Shown one piece after another: positions 43,432-52,195 of a stretch of 64,000 nt of DNA. Below the pieces are notes generated by a model that saw only the letters and a program-made list of their open reading frames with translations, was not told the origin of the DNA and did not search any database. The stretch covers positions 1 through 64,000 of the forward strand of contig JARGNG010000007.1 of assembly GCA_029213265.1 (NCBI GenBank), read 5' to 3'. Each line of letters starts with the position of its first letter. Position 1 is the first letter of the stretch. Source of the DNA: Verrucomicrobiales bacterium (lineage in GTDB: Bacteria; Verrucomicrobiota; Verrucomicrobiia; Verrucomicrobiales; DEV007). Made by a program: the position numbers and the translations under genes.

Positions 43432-43908
43432 CTACATTCCCAGTCCCACTTGCGGAGTAACAAAGGCTTCCCGAATGATCTGAATCTCCGGGGCCTTCCC
43501 CCCGGACAAGACGACCTCAACAATATCAAAGCGAAAGATGATTTCGGGATGATTCAGCTCGCGTAACCACGCATTTGCCCCGCGAATAATGAGAGCCTGC
43601 TTGGCCCGGTCAACCGCCTCGGCGGGTCGACCGAACTCGACGCTGGTTCTTGTTTTCACTTCGGTGAAGACAAGCACATCCCCTTCCCGGCAGACGATAT
43701 CGACTTCACCGCCCTCCTTCGCCCGGAAATTGCGGTAGAGAACCTTGAAGCCGTTTCGCCAAAGGGCTTTCCCAGCCAGTCGCTCTCCCGTTTCCCCCAC
43801 CCAACGGTTCCAATCGCCGGTCTCCATCGCGTCACGATCCGGAAACTCCGTGCCCCGATCGAGTTCCCGATCAACCCAGCGATACCAGCACTGTTGCAGC
43901 CGACTCAT
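43432..43908 (-). CDS. YraN/UPF0102-family putative endonuclease
   Basis: A 158-residue protein of the UPF0102/YraN family. The restriction-endonuclease-like core shows the GxxGE start (VGETGERLAGKAL), RNFRAKEGGEVDIV (catalytic Glu/Asp) and VLVFTEVKTR (Glu-x-Lys). It probably is a nuclease acting on DNA structures; the role is unclear. A long N-terminal extension (about 35 residues) is slightly unusual. It overlaps the end of rnhB by 4 bp, a common genomic neighbour pair. Confidence 0.88.
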   Translation of the reverse strand: MSRLQQCWYRWVDRELDRGTEFPDRDAMETGDWNRWVGETGERLAGKALWRNGFKVLYRNFRAKEGGEVDIVCREGDVLVFTEVKTRTSVEFGRPAEAVDRAKQALIIRGANAWLRELNHPEIIFRFDIVEVVLSGGKAPEIQIIREAFVTPQVGLGM

Positions 43909-44528
43909 TTTGCATTGGCTTTCGATACCGCTTCCGCCACCGGCGCAAAGGAACGCCGGTGTATTGGACAGGGGCCGAATTTCAGGATCGCCTCGCGGTG
44001 GATGAGGGTCCCATAGCCCTTGTGCCGCTCAAACGCATACTCCGGATACTGTTCCGCGTAGCGGTGCATGAGCCGATCCCGTTCGACTTTCGCAATGATG
44101 CTGGCCGCGGCAATACTCAGACTGAGGGAGTCCCCCTTGACCAGTCCCCGGTGAGGAGTCGGAAAATCCTTTACCGGTTTGCCATCGATGAGGGCGATGT
44201 CAGGTGGCGGATCGAGTTGGAGAAAGGCACGACGCATTGCCTCCCAGGTAGCCTGCAATACATTGATTCGATCAATCTCCCCGGCGTCGACCATGGCGGA
44301 CGCCCAGCGAATCCGGGAATCTCCCACAATCTCTTCATAGAGCGACTCACGAGTCTTTTCCGTGAGCTTCTTCGAGTCGTTCAGAATCTTGTGTCGATAC
44401 CCATTGGGCAACACCACGGCAGCGGCGGAAACGGGGCCGGCAAGTGGACCTCTTCCGGCTTCGTCAATCCCCGCTACGACCGGAAAGCCCTCCCGAATCA
44501 GTTTTCGCTCGTGGGCAAGGTTCGGCAT
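43905..44528 (-). CDS. rnhB: Ribonuclease HII RnhB
   Basis: Removes ribonucleotides from DNA and cleaves RNA/DNA hybrids. VVAGIDEAGRGPLAGPVSAAAVVLP supplies the first acidic residues (Asp and Glu), ALIDGKPV the third, and AASIIAKVERDRLM the fourth. At 207 residues it has the usual length. It overlaps yraN by 4 bp (ATGA), so the two are co-translated. It starts 26 bp after the LOG gene on the same strand, although a weak promoter-like TTCGAG/TATCCC pair lies in front of it. Confidence 0.94.
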   Translation of the reverse strand: MPNLAHERKLIREGFPVVAGIDEAGRGPLAGPVSAAAVVLPNGYRHKILNDSKKLTEKTRESLYEEIVGDSRIRWASAMVDAGEIDRINVLQATWEAMRRAFLQLDPPPDIALIDGKPVKDFPTPHRGLVKGDSLSLSIAAASIIAKVERDRLMHRYAEQYPEYAFERHKGYGTLIHREAILKFGPCPIHRRSFAPVAEAVSKANAK

Positions 44529-44554
44529 GGATCCGTTTGGGATAGAACAACGCC

Positions 44555-45655
44555 TCAGGCCTCGAAGCCATTTATAAAATCGATCATCTGGCGGAAGCGC
44601 CCGGCGAGCCCGCGCTTTTTCACACAGATCAGGCGCGGAAGGTCGGCCAGGTGGGGTTCGTCGGCTTCCTCCGGCTGCGCTTTGCAGGCTTCGAATCCCC
44701 CCTCTTCCAAAAGGTCGATGAACTCGCTGTTGAGCTGGACCAGCATTTCCGGGGAAATCGGCTTCTGCAAACGCATGACCAGCTTTTGCTTCACATAGCG
44801 GTAGCTGTGGAAGTTGCTGTAAAATTTTGTGATTTCGGAAACAGCCTCGTCGACATCCGTAGTCACCTTAAACAGATAGAAATCCTCCTCGGAAATCAAC
44901 CCCAGGCGCAGGAGATGATCCTTCACAAACTGCATCCATGTCTTCCAGTAAGTTCCGCCCTCGGCATCGACAAGGACGATGGGGACAACCTGGGCTTTTC
45001 CGGTTTGAATCAATGTCAGAACCTCGAAAAGCTCATCCATGGTGCCGAAGCCTCCCGGCAATGCGGCGATAGCGTCGCTCTCTTTTACAAAGGCGAGCTT
45101 CCTCGTGAAGAAGTAGTTGAAGTTGATCAGCTTTTTATCTCCGTCGATATGCGGATTGGCGCCCTGCTCAAAGGGCAGCTTGATGTTCAATCCAAAGCTT
45201 CCATTCCTGCCGGAACCTTCCTGGGCGGCTTCCATGATTCCCGGGCCGGCTCCCGTGATCGACATGAATCCAGCCTCCCTCATTTTCCGGGCCAGGGAAA
45301 TTGCGGCCTGAAACTCCGGCTCTTCCGGCTTGGTCCGGGCACTCCCAAAGATCGAGAGCTTCCGCTCCTCGACGTAGGGGCCGAACACGCGGCTCGATTT
45401 GCGCATCTCCTTGAGCGCCCGGTTGTAGAGCTTGAGGTCACCCTCCGGCGGGCAGTCCCGTCCCATCTTCAGAGCCGTGACAATCAGCTCCTGAACGAGG
45501 GCATTGGAAGAATCACAGGCCCAGTCATCGACGAGATCCTGAATGCGTGCATCAATCGCCTTGTCCCCCGTGGTTCCATGGGTGCCCGGAAGTCCAAAAA
45601 TTCCACCTCCCGTAAAATCCCGGGGATCTTTTCGCAAGTTACGTCGATTACTCAT
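44555..45655 (-). CDS. LOG-family protein (TIGR00730 Rossmann fold), extended
   Basis: A 366-residue protein with the LOG/lysine-decarboxylase-like Rossmann core: ERKLSIFGSART, MSITGAGPGIMEAAQEG and the signature PGGFGTMDEL (residues ~199-208). This family includes nucleotide 5'-monophosphate phosphoribohydrolases, which release cytokinin-like bases. The core spans ~105-300; N-terminal (~100) and C-terminal (~65) extensions make it longer than the usual ~190 residues, as in the larger bacterial PpnN-like group. A TTGAGC/TAGCCT promoter lies just upstream. Confidence 0.85.
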   Translation of the reverse strand: MSNRRNLRKDPRDFTGGGIFGLPGTHGTTGDKAIDARIQDLVDDWACDSSNALVQELIVTALKMGRDCPPEGDLKLYNRALKEMRKSSRVFGPYVEERKLSIFGSARTKPEEPEFQAAISLARKMREAGFMSITGAGPGIMEAAQEGSGRNGSFGLNIKLPFEQGANPHIDGDKKLINFNYFFTRKLAFVKESDAIAALPGGFGTMDELFEVLTLIQTGKAQVVPIVLVDAEGGTYWKTWMQFVKDHLLRLGLISEEDFYLFKVTTDVDEAVSEITKFYSNFHSYRYVKQKLVMRLQKPISPEMLVQLNSEFIDLLEEGGFEACKAQPEEADEPHLADLPRLICVKKRGLAGRFRQMIDFINGFEA

Positions 45656-45663
45656 GTGGCGTG

Positions 45664-45692
45664 AGGCTACGGGACGAAGTGCCTTCGCTCAA
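45664..45692 (-). promoter_or_regulatory. Predicted promoter of the LOG gene
   Basis: On the minus strand TTGAGC (5' end 45692), a 17-bp spacer and TAGCCT (45669-45664) end 8 nt before the ATG at 45655. The first T is 37 nt before the start codon. Confidence 0.45.
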
Positions 45693-45716
45693 TCCTGAAA
45701 CGCTGTTTCTCCTTGG

Positions 45717-45743
45717 AAAAAGCGGGATTTTTTCCTTTCCCGC
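45717..45743 (-). terminator. Leftward terminator-like hairpin
   Basis: On the minus strand GCGGGA (45743-45738) pairs with TCCCGC (45727-45722) across an A-rich loop and is followed by TTTTT. It lies upstream of the LOG promoter and would block antisense transcription coming from the aroF side. Confidence 0.4.
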
Positions 45744-45773
45744 CGGCGTAAAGGGATGCTTAATTGCCCGCCC

Positions 45774-46844
45774 ATGTCTATTCCAATCGACGACGTCCGT
45801 ATTGATTCCGTTCAACAGCTGATCGCCCCTACGATCCTGATGGAACAAATCCCCGCTTCCGAAGAAGCTCATGCCACCGTGATCCGCGTTCGTCGCGAAG
45901 CGGAGGCCATCTTGCAGGGAAAGGACAACCGTCTCCTCGCGATTGTAGGCCCCTGCTCGATTCATGATCCGGCAGCGGCGCTGGAATATGCCGACCGCCT
46001 TGCCGCGCTCAATGAGGAAGTCAAAGACGACATGCTCCTCATCATGCGAGTCTACTTCGAGAAGCCGCGCACGACGGTCGGATGGAAGGGCTTGATCAAC
46101 GATCCTGATCTCGATGAATCCTATCATATCAACAAGGGGCTCACGGTTTCCCGCAAGCTTCTTCTCAAGATCGCCGAAAAGGGAATTGGATCCGGCACCG
46201 AATTTCTCGATACAATCAGCCCGCAGTTTTACGCCGACCTCATCAGCTGGGGCGCGATCGGTGCCCGCACGACTGAATGTCAGCTGCATCGCGAACTGGC
46301 TTCAGGGCTGAGCATGCCGGTTGGATTCAAGAATGGAACCGAAGGAAATTTTCAGATCGCAATCGATGCGATTCAGGCGGCCAGCAAACCGCACCGCTTT
46401 CTTTCCGTGACCAAATCCGGTGACAGTGCCATCGTCGCGACCAAAGGGAATCCCACTTGTCACATCATCCTCCGGGGCGGGAAGAGCGGACCCAACTACG
46501 ATTCTGAAAGCATTCGGGAGGTTCGCAAGGCCATGGAGAGCGCTGGAATTGATCCCTCCCTGATGCTGGACTGCAGCCACGCAAACAGCGGAAAAGACTA
46601 TCGAAACCAGCCCGGTGTCTGCGCCGCGGTCGGTGAACAGATTGCCGGTGGGGACACCTCGATTCGCTCGGTCATGATTGAGAGCCATCTCAATGAGGGG
46701 GCGCAGAAGATCAAATCCGATCCGTCGGAGATGGACTACGGCTTGAGTGTGACTGATTCCTGCGTCGGGTGGGACACGACCGTCGAGATGGTGAAGCAGC
46801 TTGCCACGGATGTTCGCAAGCGTCGCGCCACGTTTCTCGCCTAG
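45774..46844 (+). CDS. aroF: 3-deoxy-7-phosphoheptulonate synthase, class I (AroF/G/H type)
   Basis: The first step of the shikimate pathway: phosphoenolpyruvate plus erythrose 4-phosphate gives DAHP. VRIDSVQQLIAP, LLAIVGPCSIHDP (metal-binding Cys), RVYFEKPRTTVGWKGLINDP, WGAIGARTTECQLHRELAS, FKNGTEGNF and LDCSHANSGKD (metal ligands) are all conserved. The length of 356 residues matches the E. coli isozymes. ATG 45774 begins at the conserved SIPIDDVRI; a CTTAAT hexamer ends 9 nt before it. Which isozyme type regulates it cannot be told. aroB is at 8267-9370. Confidence 0.94.
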   Translation: MSIPIDDVRIDSVQQLIAPTILMEQIPASEEAHATVIRVRREAEAILQGKDNRLLAIVGPCSIHDPAAALEYADRLAALNEEVKDDMLLIMRVYFEKPRTTVGWKGLINDPDLDESYHINKGLTVSRKLLLKIAEKGIGSGTEFLDTISPQFYADLISWGAIGARTTECQLHRELASGLSMPVGFKNGTEGNFQIAIDAIQAASKPHRFLSVTKSGDSAIVATKGNPTCHIILRGGKSGPNYDSESIREVRKAMESAGIDPSLMLDCSHANSGKDYRNQPGVCAAVGEQIAGGDTSIRSVMIESHLNEGAQKIKSDPSEMDYGLSVTDSCVGWDTTVEMVKQLATDVRKRRATFLA

Positions 46845-46911
46845 GGTCCCTCCCCTGATTCCGCAGACCTTTTCGATTTCGCGATCGAATGGGAAAGGCT
46901 AGCCTCATTCC

Positions 46912-49746
46912 ATGCGACTCGCAGTCCTGCATGGAATCCTGATTCTGTTGCTCCACCCGCTTTCGGCCGCGGATTGGCCCCAGTGGAGGCAGAATTCGGG
47001 CCGAACCGCCGAAACCACCCAATCCCTTGGGGAAAAGACGGACTGGGGAATTCTCTGGCAACGTGATTTTCCGAAACCCGATCCGGCGTTTCAGGATGTT
47101 CGACTGCAGTTTGATCGTGGCTACGAGCCGATCGTCCTCGGAGAACGATTATTTCTTGGGTCCACTGTCGACGATTCTGTCGCAGCCTATTCAACGAAGA
47201 CTGGCGAGGAGCTTTGGAAATTCTTTACGAACGGCCCGGTTCGCTTTGCTCCCGTAGGGGGGAAGGGGCGCATTCTTTTCGGTTCGGATGACGGCTGGTT
47301 CTATTGTCTCAAGGCGTCGGACGGAGCCCTGGTCTGGAAATTCCAGGCCGTGCCCTCCGGGAGGAAGCTCTTCGGAAACCGCCATCTTATCTCCGTCTGG
47401 CCGATTCGGGGAGGACCCGTTCTTCAGGGAGATAATGTCTACTTTGCCGCCGGAGTCTGGCCTTTCGAGGGCGTCTTCATTTATTGCCTCGATGCGGCGA
47501 GCGGAAAAGTGATCTGGGTCAATGACAGCTGTGGGCACATCTACGACCAGCAACCTCACAATACGGAAGCGCTTGGTGGTCTTGCTCCGCAGGGATACTT
47601 GCTGATCGATCCTGAGACCGACGATCTTGTCGTCCCCTCCAGCAACGCCTATCCGGCCCGTTTTGATCGAACCACGGGCACTTTGAAGGAATTCAAACTT
47701 CCATCGGCAGGCAGACTGCCGGGCGGCTGGTATGCCTCCACTCCGGGTGCGGAAGAACAGCGAAAATTGAAGCGCCGCGGACTCATTTCAGATGCGGAAG
47801 TGAATGCCAAGCGACACGAGGACAGGCCGAGGGAAGAAGGGAAACCGGGAATACGCGGCGCGATTCACTTTGCCGACTCCAGTCTCGACGTGAAGGAATC
47901 CTTCCCCGCACTACCTGCAGGAACAGAAGTGTTTGGAATCGTATCCGGGGATGAGAAAGTTTTTGTAACCTCGGTTTCCGGAACTGTATATGCCCTATCG
48001 AAAGAGGTCGAAGCCTCGGCGGAGTTCCCCGTGTTTTCCTCGAAGGCCAAGCCGAAATTTTCATCCGCGGCCGAGGCGGTGCGACTGACCAAGATCACGG
48101 ATGAGCAAAGTGGATTTGCGATCGCTCTGGGAAACTGGAGTTTCGAAGTTCTGCTCGATCTCCTTGGGCAATCGAACTTCACCCAGCTCCTTCTCATCTC
48201 CGACAAGGCGGAGCAGATCCGGTTGGTTCGGGAGGGACTGAGTGAATTCAAGGCCGTTGCCTCTTCCTCCCGGGCCGACCGGGACCTTACCGGTGCCCTG
48301 CAGTCACGGCTCGACGATCCCTTGAAATGTTCCCTTCCCCCGTATCTCGCGAGCACCATTTTTGTCTCCGATTCGCTCACCCCCACTCCATCGCAGATCA
48401 CGACTCTGTATCAGTCATTGAGACCCTTCGGTGGTCAGTTGGTCCTTCCTCCGTCGTTACAACCAAACGCGGACGAGGCTGCCTTGCCGCGCGCTTCTTC
48501 GAAACACGAAGCCGGTTCCCTGGTCATCACCCGCGAAGGTGCCCTCGAGGGTGCGACAAACTACACCGGTGACTTTGCGCCCAGTCCTGATGTTCTTGTC
48601 CGTGCCCCACTCGGTGTGCTCTGGTTCGACGACAGAGTCGGAAACTTCAAACGGGCTCCTCAACCGAAGTTCATTGATGGCACCATGATTTCCACCGACA
48701 AGGACTGGCTCGATGCTTCGACGAGAACCGGCAAGGTCGACTATCGTCTTCTAAAGCCCCGCTTTACTGACGTCTACACGGGGCGTGAGTTGTCCGGGTC
48801 GGAAGTCCCTGAACTACGCCAGTCGTTCTCGAAAATTGACCGCGAGACGATCCAGCCTTCCCAGTACCGCCCCGACGATCTCAATGAGCGTCCGACTCCG
48901 GAAAAACCGATGGATGCGAAGCGGATTAACCCTCTCACCGGAAAAGAGGAACCACGCATCTTCCCCATGGCCTACGGCTGCGACAATGGAATCGACTACG
49001 GAAACCTCTACACGATGAGATCTGCCACCGCCGCATTCTATGACAAGACCAACGAAAGCGGCACGATCAACTTGAGCGGACCACGCTCCGGCTGCACCAA
49101 CAGCGTCATTCCCGCGAATGGCGTTCTCAATGTCCCCTATTTCTACGAAGGCTGCACCTGCAGCTATCCGCTTCCGACCGGGATGGCTCTCTACAGCGTC
49201 CCTGAATCGCAGGAGCAATGGACGGCCTGGGGAGCCATGTCCGAAGAGCAGCTTGCGGGGAAGATTCAAAAGATCGGCATCAACTTCGGAGCGCCCGGAG
49301 ACCGGGTCACAAGGGATGGATTGCTCTGGCTCGATCACCCGCACTCCGGAGGCCCCAGCCCACCGGTGACCCTCACGACGATTCCGGAATCTCCAGGCTA
49401 CTCCTATCGCCACGCCGTCTTCGTGAAAGGCGGGAACGGTCATCCCTGGGTTGCTGCATCCGGACTCAACAGGGTTCAGTCGGTGACCCAGGAGGGTTTG
49501 GTGCCCGGAAGCTATCGCGTCACAATGACCTTCTGCCAAAACTCCGAGAGTTCGGTGCCTTCGGAGTTCAATATTGTGGTCGGAGCAGAGAAACTCCCTG
49601 AGCCTCTGCTCTTAAGCCGCTCTTTTCACTCTCAGACGAGAACCGTCGAGAATGTGAAATCAGTTGGAAGTTTGACGATTACCCTGGAGTTGATCCAGGG
49701 CGAAACCCAAATCAGCGGGATGGAATTGATCCGAACCGGGCCGTGA
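46912..49746 (+). CDS. Exported PQQ-type beta-propeller protein with degenerate methyltransferase-like domain
   Basis: A 944-residue exported protein. Signal peptide: LHGILILLLHPLSAA. Residues ~20-380 form a PQQ-like beta-propeller (DWPQWRQNSGRTAETTQ, TGEELWKF, DGALVWKF, SGKVIWVND). Residues ~385-520 look like a class I methyltransferase domain in layout (SGFAIALGNWSFEVLLDLL, LLLISDKAEQIRLVREGL, SLRPFGGQLVLP) but the SAM loop has lost its Gly pattern. The C-terminal part returns to propeller-like or laminin-like beta sheet with conserved Cys (GCTCSYPLP) and PHSGGPSPPV. The protein is probably periplasmic. Similar large propellers occur in Planctomycetota. Confidence 0.75.
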   Translation: MRLAVLHGILILLLHPLSAADWPQWRQNSGRTAETTQSLGEKTDWGILWQRDFPKPDPAFQDVRLQFDRGYEPIVLGERLFLGSTVDDSVAAYSTKTGEELWKFFTNGPVRFAPVGGKGRILFGSDDGWFYCLKASDGALVWKFQAVPSGRKLFGNRHLISVWPIRGGPVLQGDNVYFAAGVWPFEGVFIYCLDAASGKVIWVNDSCGHIYDQQPHNTEALGGLAPQGYLLIDPETDDLVVPSSNAYPARFDRTTGTLKEFKLPSAGRLPGGWYASTPGAEEQRKLKRRGLISDAEVNAKRHEDRPREEGKPGIRGAIHFADSSLDVKESFPALPAGTEVFGIVSGDEKVFVTSVSGTVYALSKEVEASAEFPVFSSKAKPKFSSAAEAVRLTKITDEQSGFAIALGNWSFEVLLDLLGQSNFTQLLLISDKAEQIRLVREGLSEFKAVASSSRADRDLTGALQSRLDDPLKCSLPPYLASTIFVSDSLTPTPSQITTLYQSLRPFGGQLVLPPSLQPNADEAALPRASSKHEAGSLVITREGALEGATNYTGDFAPSPDVLVRAPLGVLWFDDRVGNFKRAPQPKFIDGTMISTDKDWLDASTRTGKVDYRLLKPRFTDVYTGRELSGSEVPELRQSFSKIDRETIQPSQYRPDDLNERPTPEKPMDAKRINPLTGKEEPRIFPMAYGCDNGIDYGNLYTMRSATAAFYDKTNESGTINLSGPRSGCTNSVIPANGVLNVPYFYEGCTCSYPLPTGMALYSVPESQEQWTAWGAMSEEQLAGKIQKIGINFGAPGDRVTRDGLLWLDHPHSGGPSPPVTLTTIPESPGYSYRHAVFVKGGNGHPWVAASGLNRVQSVTQEGLVPGSYRVTMTFCQNSESSVPSEFNIVVGAEKLPEPLLLSRSFHSQTRTVENVKSVGSLTITLELIQGETQISGMELIRTGP

Positions 49747-49783
49747 CCGGCACCCGGAGCCCGAATCCAACCTGAAATTTCCC

Positions 49784-50677
49784 ATGTCATCAAAACTCGT
49801 ATTCCTTCTCTCGCTCTGCTTGACCGCCCCGCTGCTGAGAGCCGCGGATTTCAAACCGAATCTCGGTCCGGATGTCCCCACCATCGCTGTCACCTGCGAA
49901 GATGTTTCGCTGGTCCTTCGGCGCTCCTCCCAATGGACACCCGCCAGGTTCGATTTTCGCGACGAACCCATGAGCACAGAACGGAGTGCCTATGGAACGG
50001 TTTTCCTGTTTCCTGAAATTGGATTTATCGGAACGAATCATCTCGAAAACGAACCCGAGGAACTGCAATCCCTCTCATTTATCGTCGACGGTGAACCGAT
50101 CGGAAACCCGGGCCCGGAACTGACCGGGAAAACTTTTCGCTTCCTTCGCGATTCGAGGATTCGCGACTTCCGTTTGCAGAACGAATGGGAGATCCGGAAC
50201 GATCGAATCTACGAGACGGTTACGATCACCTCCGCGAAGGACGTCCCGTTGAAACTGGTCTATCCCTTCATGCACGCCTGGAAGCCCTCCGTTTCTGCCT
50301 ACCTCGCCGGAAGCGATCCGAATCCAGAGCTTTCAGAATCGGGAGAGTTGCACGATGGGGAGAGCATTGCCCGAAAGTTTTTCATCAACGCACCCGTCGA
50401 TTGGCTGGCCGTCTACGAACCCGAGTCCGGCCAATTCGCGGTCTCCCGGCTGCTTACGTTTCCGGAAGAAACGAGTCATTCCAGCAAGATCTGGAATGTT
50501 CCAGGGGCCTACCGGAAACAATATCTCACTGTGTTTGCCAACCAAACCGTGCCCAAAGGATTTTCAGGAACCTGGAAAATGGTGACCGGTTTTGGTCAGG
50601 CCACTTCTGCCGAGTGGAAAGAAAAAGCAACGACTCTTGCCGGGCTTCTCCTCAAAGACTCCGAATCAAAGCTGTAG
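49784..50677 (+). CDS. Exported protein of unknown function
   Basis: A 297-residue exported protein (signal peptide LVFLLSLCLTAPLLRAA). The mature part is beta-rich, with motifs such as VTITSAKDVPLKLVYPFMHAW and WKMVTGFG; the order of strands suggests a galactose-mutarotase-like or jelly-roll fold, but I cannot name a family. It starts 37 bp after the propeller gene on the same strand, so the two may work together. A hairpin (50681-50697) follows directly after its stop. Confidence 0.6.
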   Translation: MSSKLVFLLSLCLTAPLLRAADFKPNLGPDVPTIAVTCEDVSLVLRRSSQWTPARFDFRDEPMSTERSAYGTVFLFPEIGFIGTNHLENEPEELQSLSFIVDGEPIGNPGPELTGKTFRFLRDSRIRDFRLQNEWEIRNDRIYETVTITSAKDVPLKLVYPFMHAWKPSVSAYLAGSDPNPELSESGELHDGESIARKFFINAPVDWLAVYEPESGQFAVSRLLTFPEETSHSSKIWNVPGAYRKQYLTVFANQTVPKGFSGTWKMVTGFGQATSAEWKEKATTLAGLLLKDSESKL

Positions 50678-50699
50678 CCGCCGCCGTAAGACGGTGGGC
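50677..50699 (+). terminator. Hairpin at 3' end of exported protein gene
   Basis: CCGCCG (50681-50686) and CGGTGG (50692-50697) pair over a 5-nt loop, just after the stop codon. No U-tract follows, so it may be a dispersed repeat as much as a terminator. It separates convergent genes. Confidence 0.4.
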
Positions 50700-50747
50700 C
50701 AAATGCCCGGAGTATCAAAGCATCCCGTAGCCCCCGCTGCTCAACCA

Positions 50748-52193
50748 CTACGCCAGAAGTCCCTCGACAAGCTTCGCCTCGGGATTCTGGATCAAACTCT
50801 GATCCTGACCGTTTCGCTTAAAGGTAAGCTCCTTTGGATCGAGCCCGAAGAGATGCAGCAGCGTAGCGTGGTAATCGTAATGATTCACGACATCCTCGAC
50901 CGCCTTGTGTCCGAACTCGTCGGTTGCCCCGTGAATGTGTCCCGCTTTAAAACCGCCGCCAGCCACCCACATACTGAAGCCGTAGGTATTGTGATCGCGA
51001 CCGACCTTGGACCGGTCCCCTTTCTTCGCACCGGCGCGGTTTTGAATCACAGGAAGACGACCCATCTCCCCTCCCCAATGAACCACCGTGCTATCGAGCA
51101 GACCACGCTGCTTCAAATCGGTGACCAGGGCAGCCGCCGGCTTGTCGACATAGCGACAGGCTGCGGGAAGGGATGTCAGAATACTGGTATGATTGTCCCA
51201 GGTCTGATTCCCCGTGAAGACGGAGACAAACCGAACGCCCCGCTCGATCAGTCGGCGGGCAATGAGACAGCGGGTTCCGAAATCATTCGTTTCTTTCTGA
51301 TCAATTCCATACATCAGCTTCGTCGCCTCGCTCTCATCACTGAGGTCGAGCGCCTCCTTCGCGGATACCTGCATCCGGGCGGCCAGTTCGAAGCTCTGAA
51401 TTCGGGCTTCCAACTCACTTTCTCCGGGACGGGCCGCTGCGTGGTCCTGGTTGAGCTGATTCACAAAATCAAGATAGCGTCTCTGCGCATCCCCTTTGAG
51501 GGAATTTGGCGGATCCAGATTCAGAATCCTCGGTTCTTTCGGGCGAATCACGGTTCCCTGATAGACAGAAGGAAGCCAGCCGTTGGTAAAGTTATCGACT
51601 CCCAGCACAGGCAGTCCACGTGGGTCGGTCAGGGCTACGTAGGCGGGTAGATTCCGGTTTTCTGATCCCAATCCGTAGGTCAGCCAACTGCCGAGGGTCG
51701 GTCGCCCCGTCAGAATCGAACCATTGTGAAGCGCATTGATCGACTGACCGTGATTGTTCACTCCGGTGTGCATCGACCGGATCATCGTGATGTCGTCGGC
51801 AATCCCGGCCATGTTGGGAACGAGCTCGGAAAAATCCATGCCGGACTGGCCGTGCTTGGCGAACTTCCAGGGAGAGCCCATGACCTCGCGGCTCGCACCG
51901 GCGGCGTCATCGTATTTCACTTCTCCGGGGAAGTCTTTCCCATCAAGACGGGTCAGTTCCGGCTTGGGGTCGAACATGTCAATGTGACTTGGTCCGCCCT
52001 GCATGAAGAGCGAAATCATCGCCTTGGCCTGGCCGAAACCATGGTGCGCCGGCTTCGGAGTCATGTCGTAGGTCTGATGTTCCGATCCCGACACCTGCGG
52101 GTTGGCGAGCAGGCCCTGCTCTTTCATCAGGCTGGCCAGGGCAATCGTCCCGAGGCCGTATCCTCCCTCCAGAAATTTCCTTCGCGTAAACAT
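50748..52193 (-). CDS. Tat-exported DUF1501 protein (first pair)
   Basis: A 481-residue DUF1501 protein of the alkaline phosphatase/sulfatase-like superfamily. The N-terminus has a Tat motif (TRRKFLEGG) and short hydrophobic stretch. The core contains ISLFMQGGPSHIDMFDPKP, MVRSMHTGVNNH-like segments, PAYVALTDP, GWGGEMGRLP-type VHWGGEMGRLPV, and GRDHNTYGFSMWVAGGG. DUF1501 proteins are nearly always paired with PSD1-type proteins in Verrucomicrobiota and Planctomycetota, and their reaction is unknown. It follows its PSD1 partner after 2 bp. Confidence 0.9.
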   Translation of the reverse strand: MFTRRKFLEGGYGLGTIALASLMKEQGLLANPQVSGSEHQTYDMTPKPAHHGFGQAKAMISLFMQGGPSHIDMFDPKPELTRLDGKDFPGEVKYDDAAGASREVMGSPWKFAKHGQSGMDFSELVPNMAGIADDITMIRSMHTGVNNHGQSINALHNGSILTGRPTLGSWLTYGLGSENRNLPAYVALTDPRGLPVLGVDNFTNGWLPSVYQGTVIRPKEPRILNLDPPNSLKGDAQRRYLDFVNQLNQDHAAARPGESELEARIQSFELAARMQVSAKEALDLSDESEATKLMYGIDQKETNDFGTRCLIARRLIERGVRFVSVFTGNQTWDNHTSILTSLPAACRYVDKPAAALVTDLKQRGLLDSTVVHWGGEMGRLPVIQNRAGAKKGDRSKVGRDHNTYGFSMWVAGGGFKAGHIHGATDEFGHKAVEDVVNHYDYHATLLHLFGLDPKELTFKRNGQDQSLIQNPEAKLVEGLLA

Positions 52194-52195
52194 AG

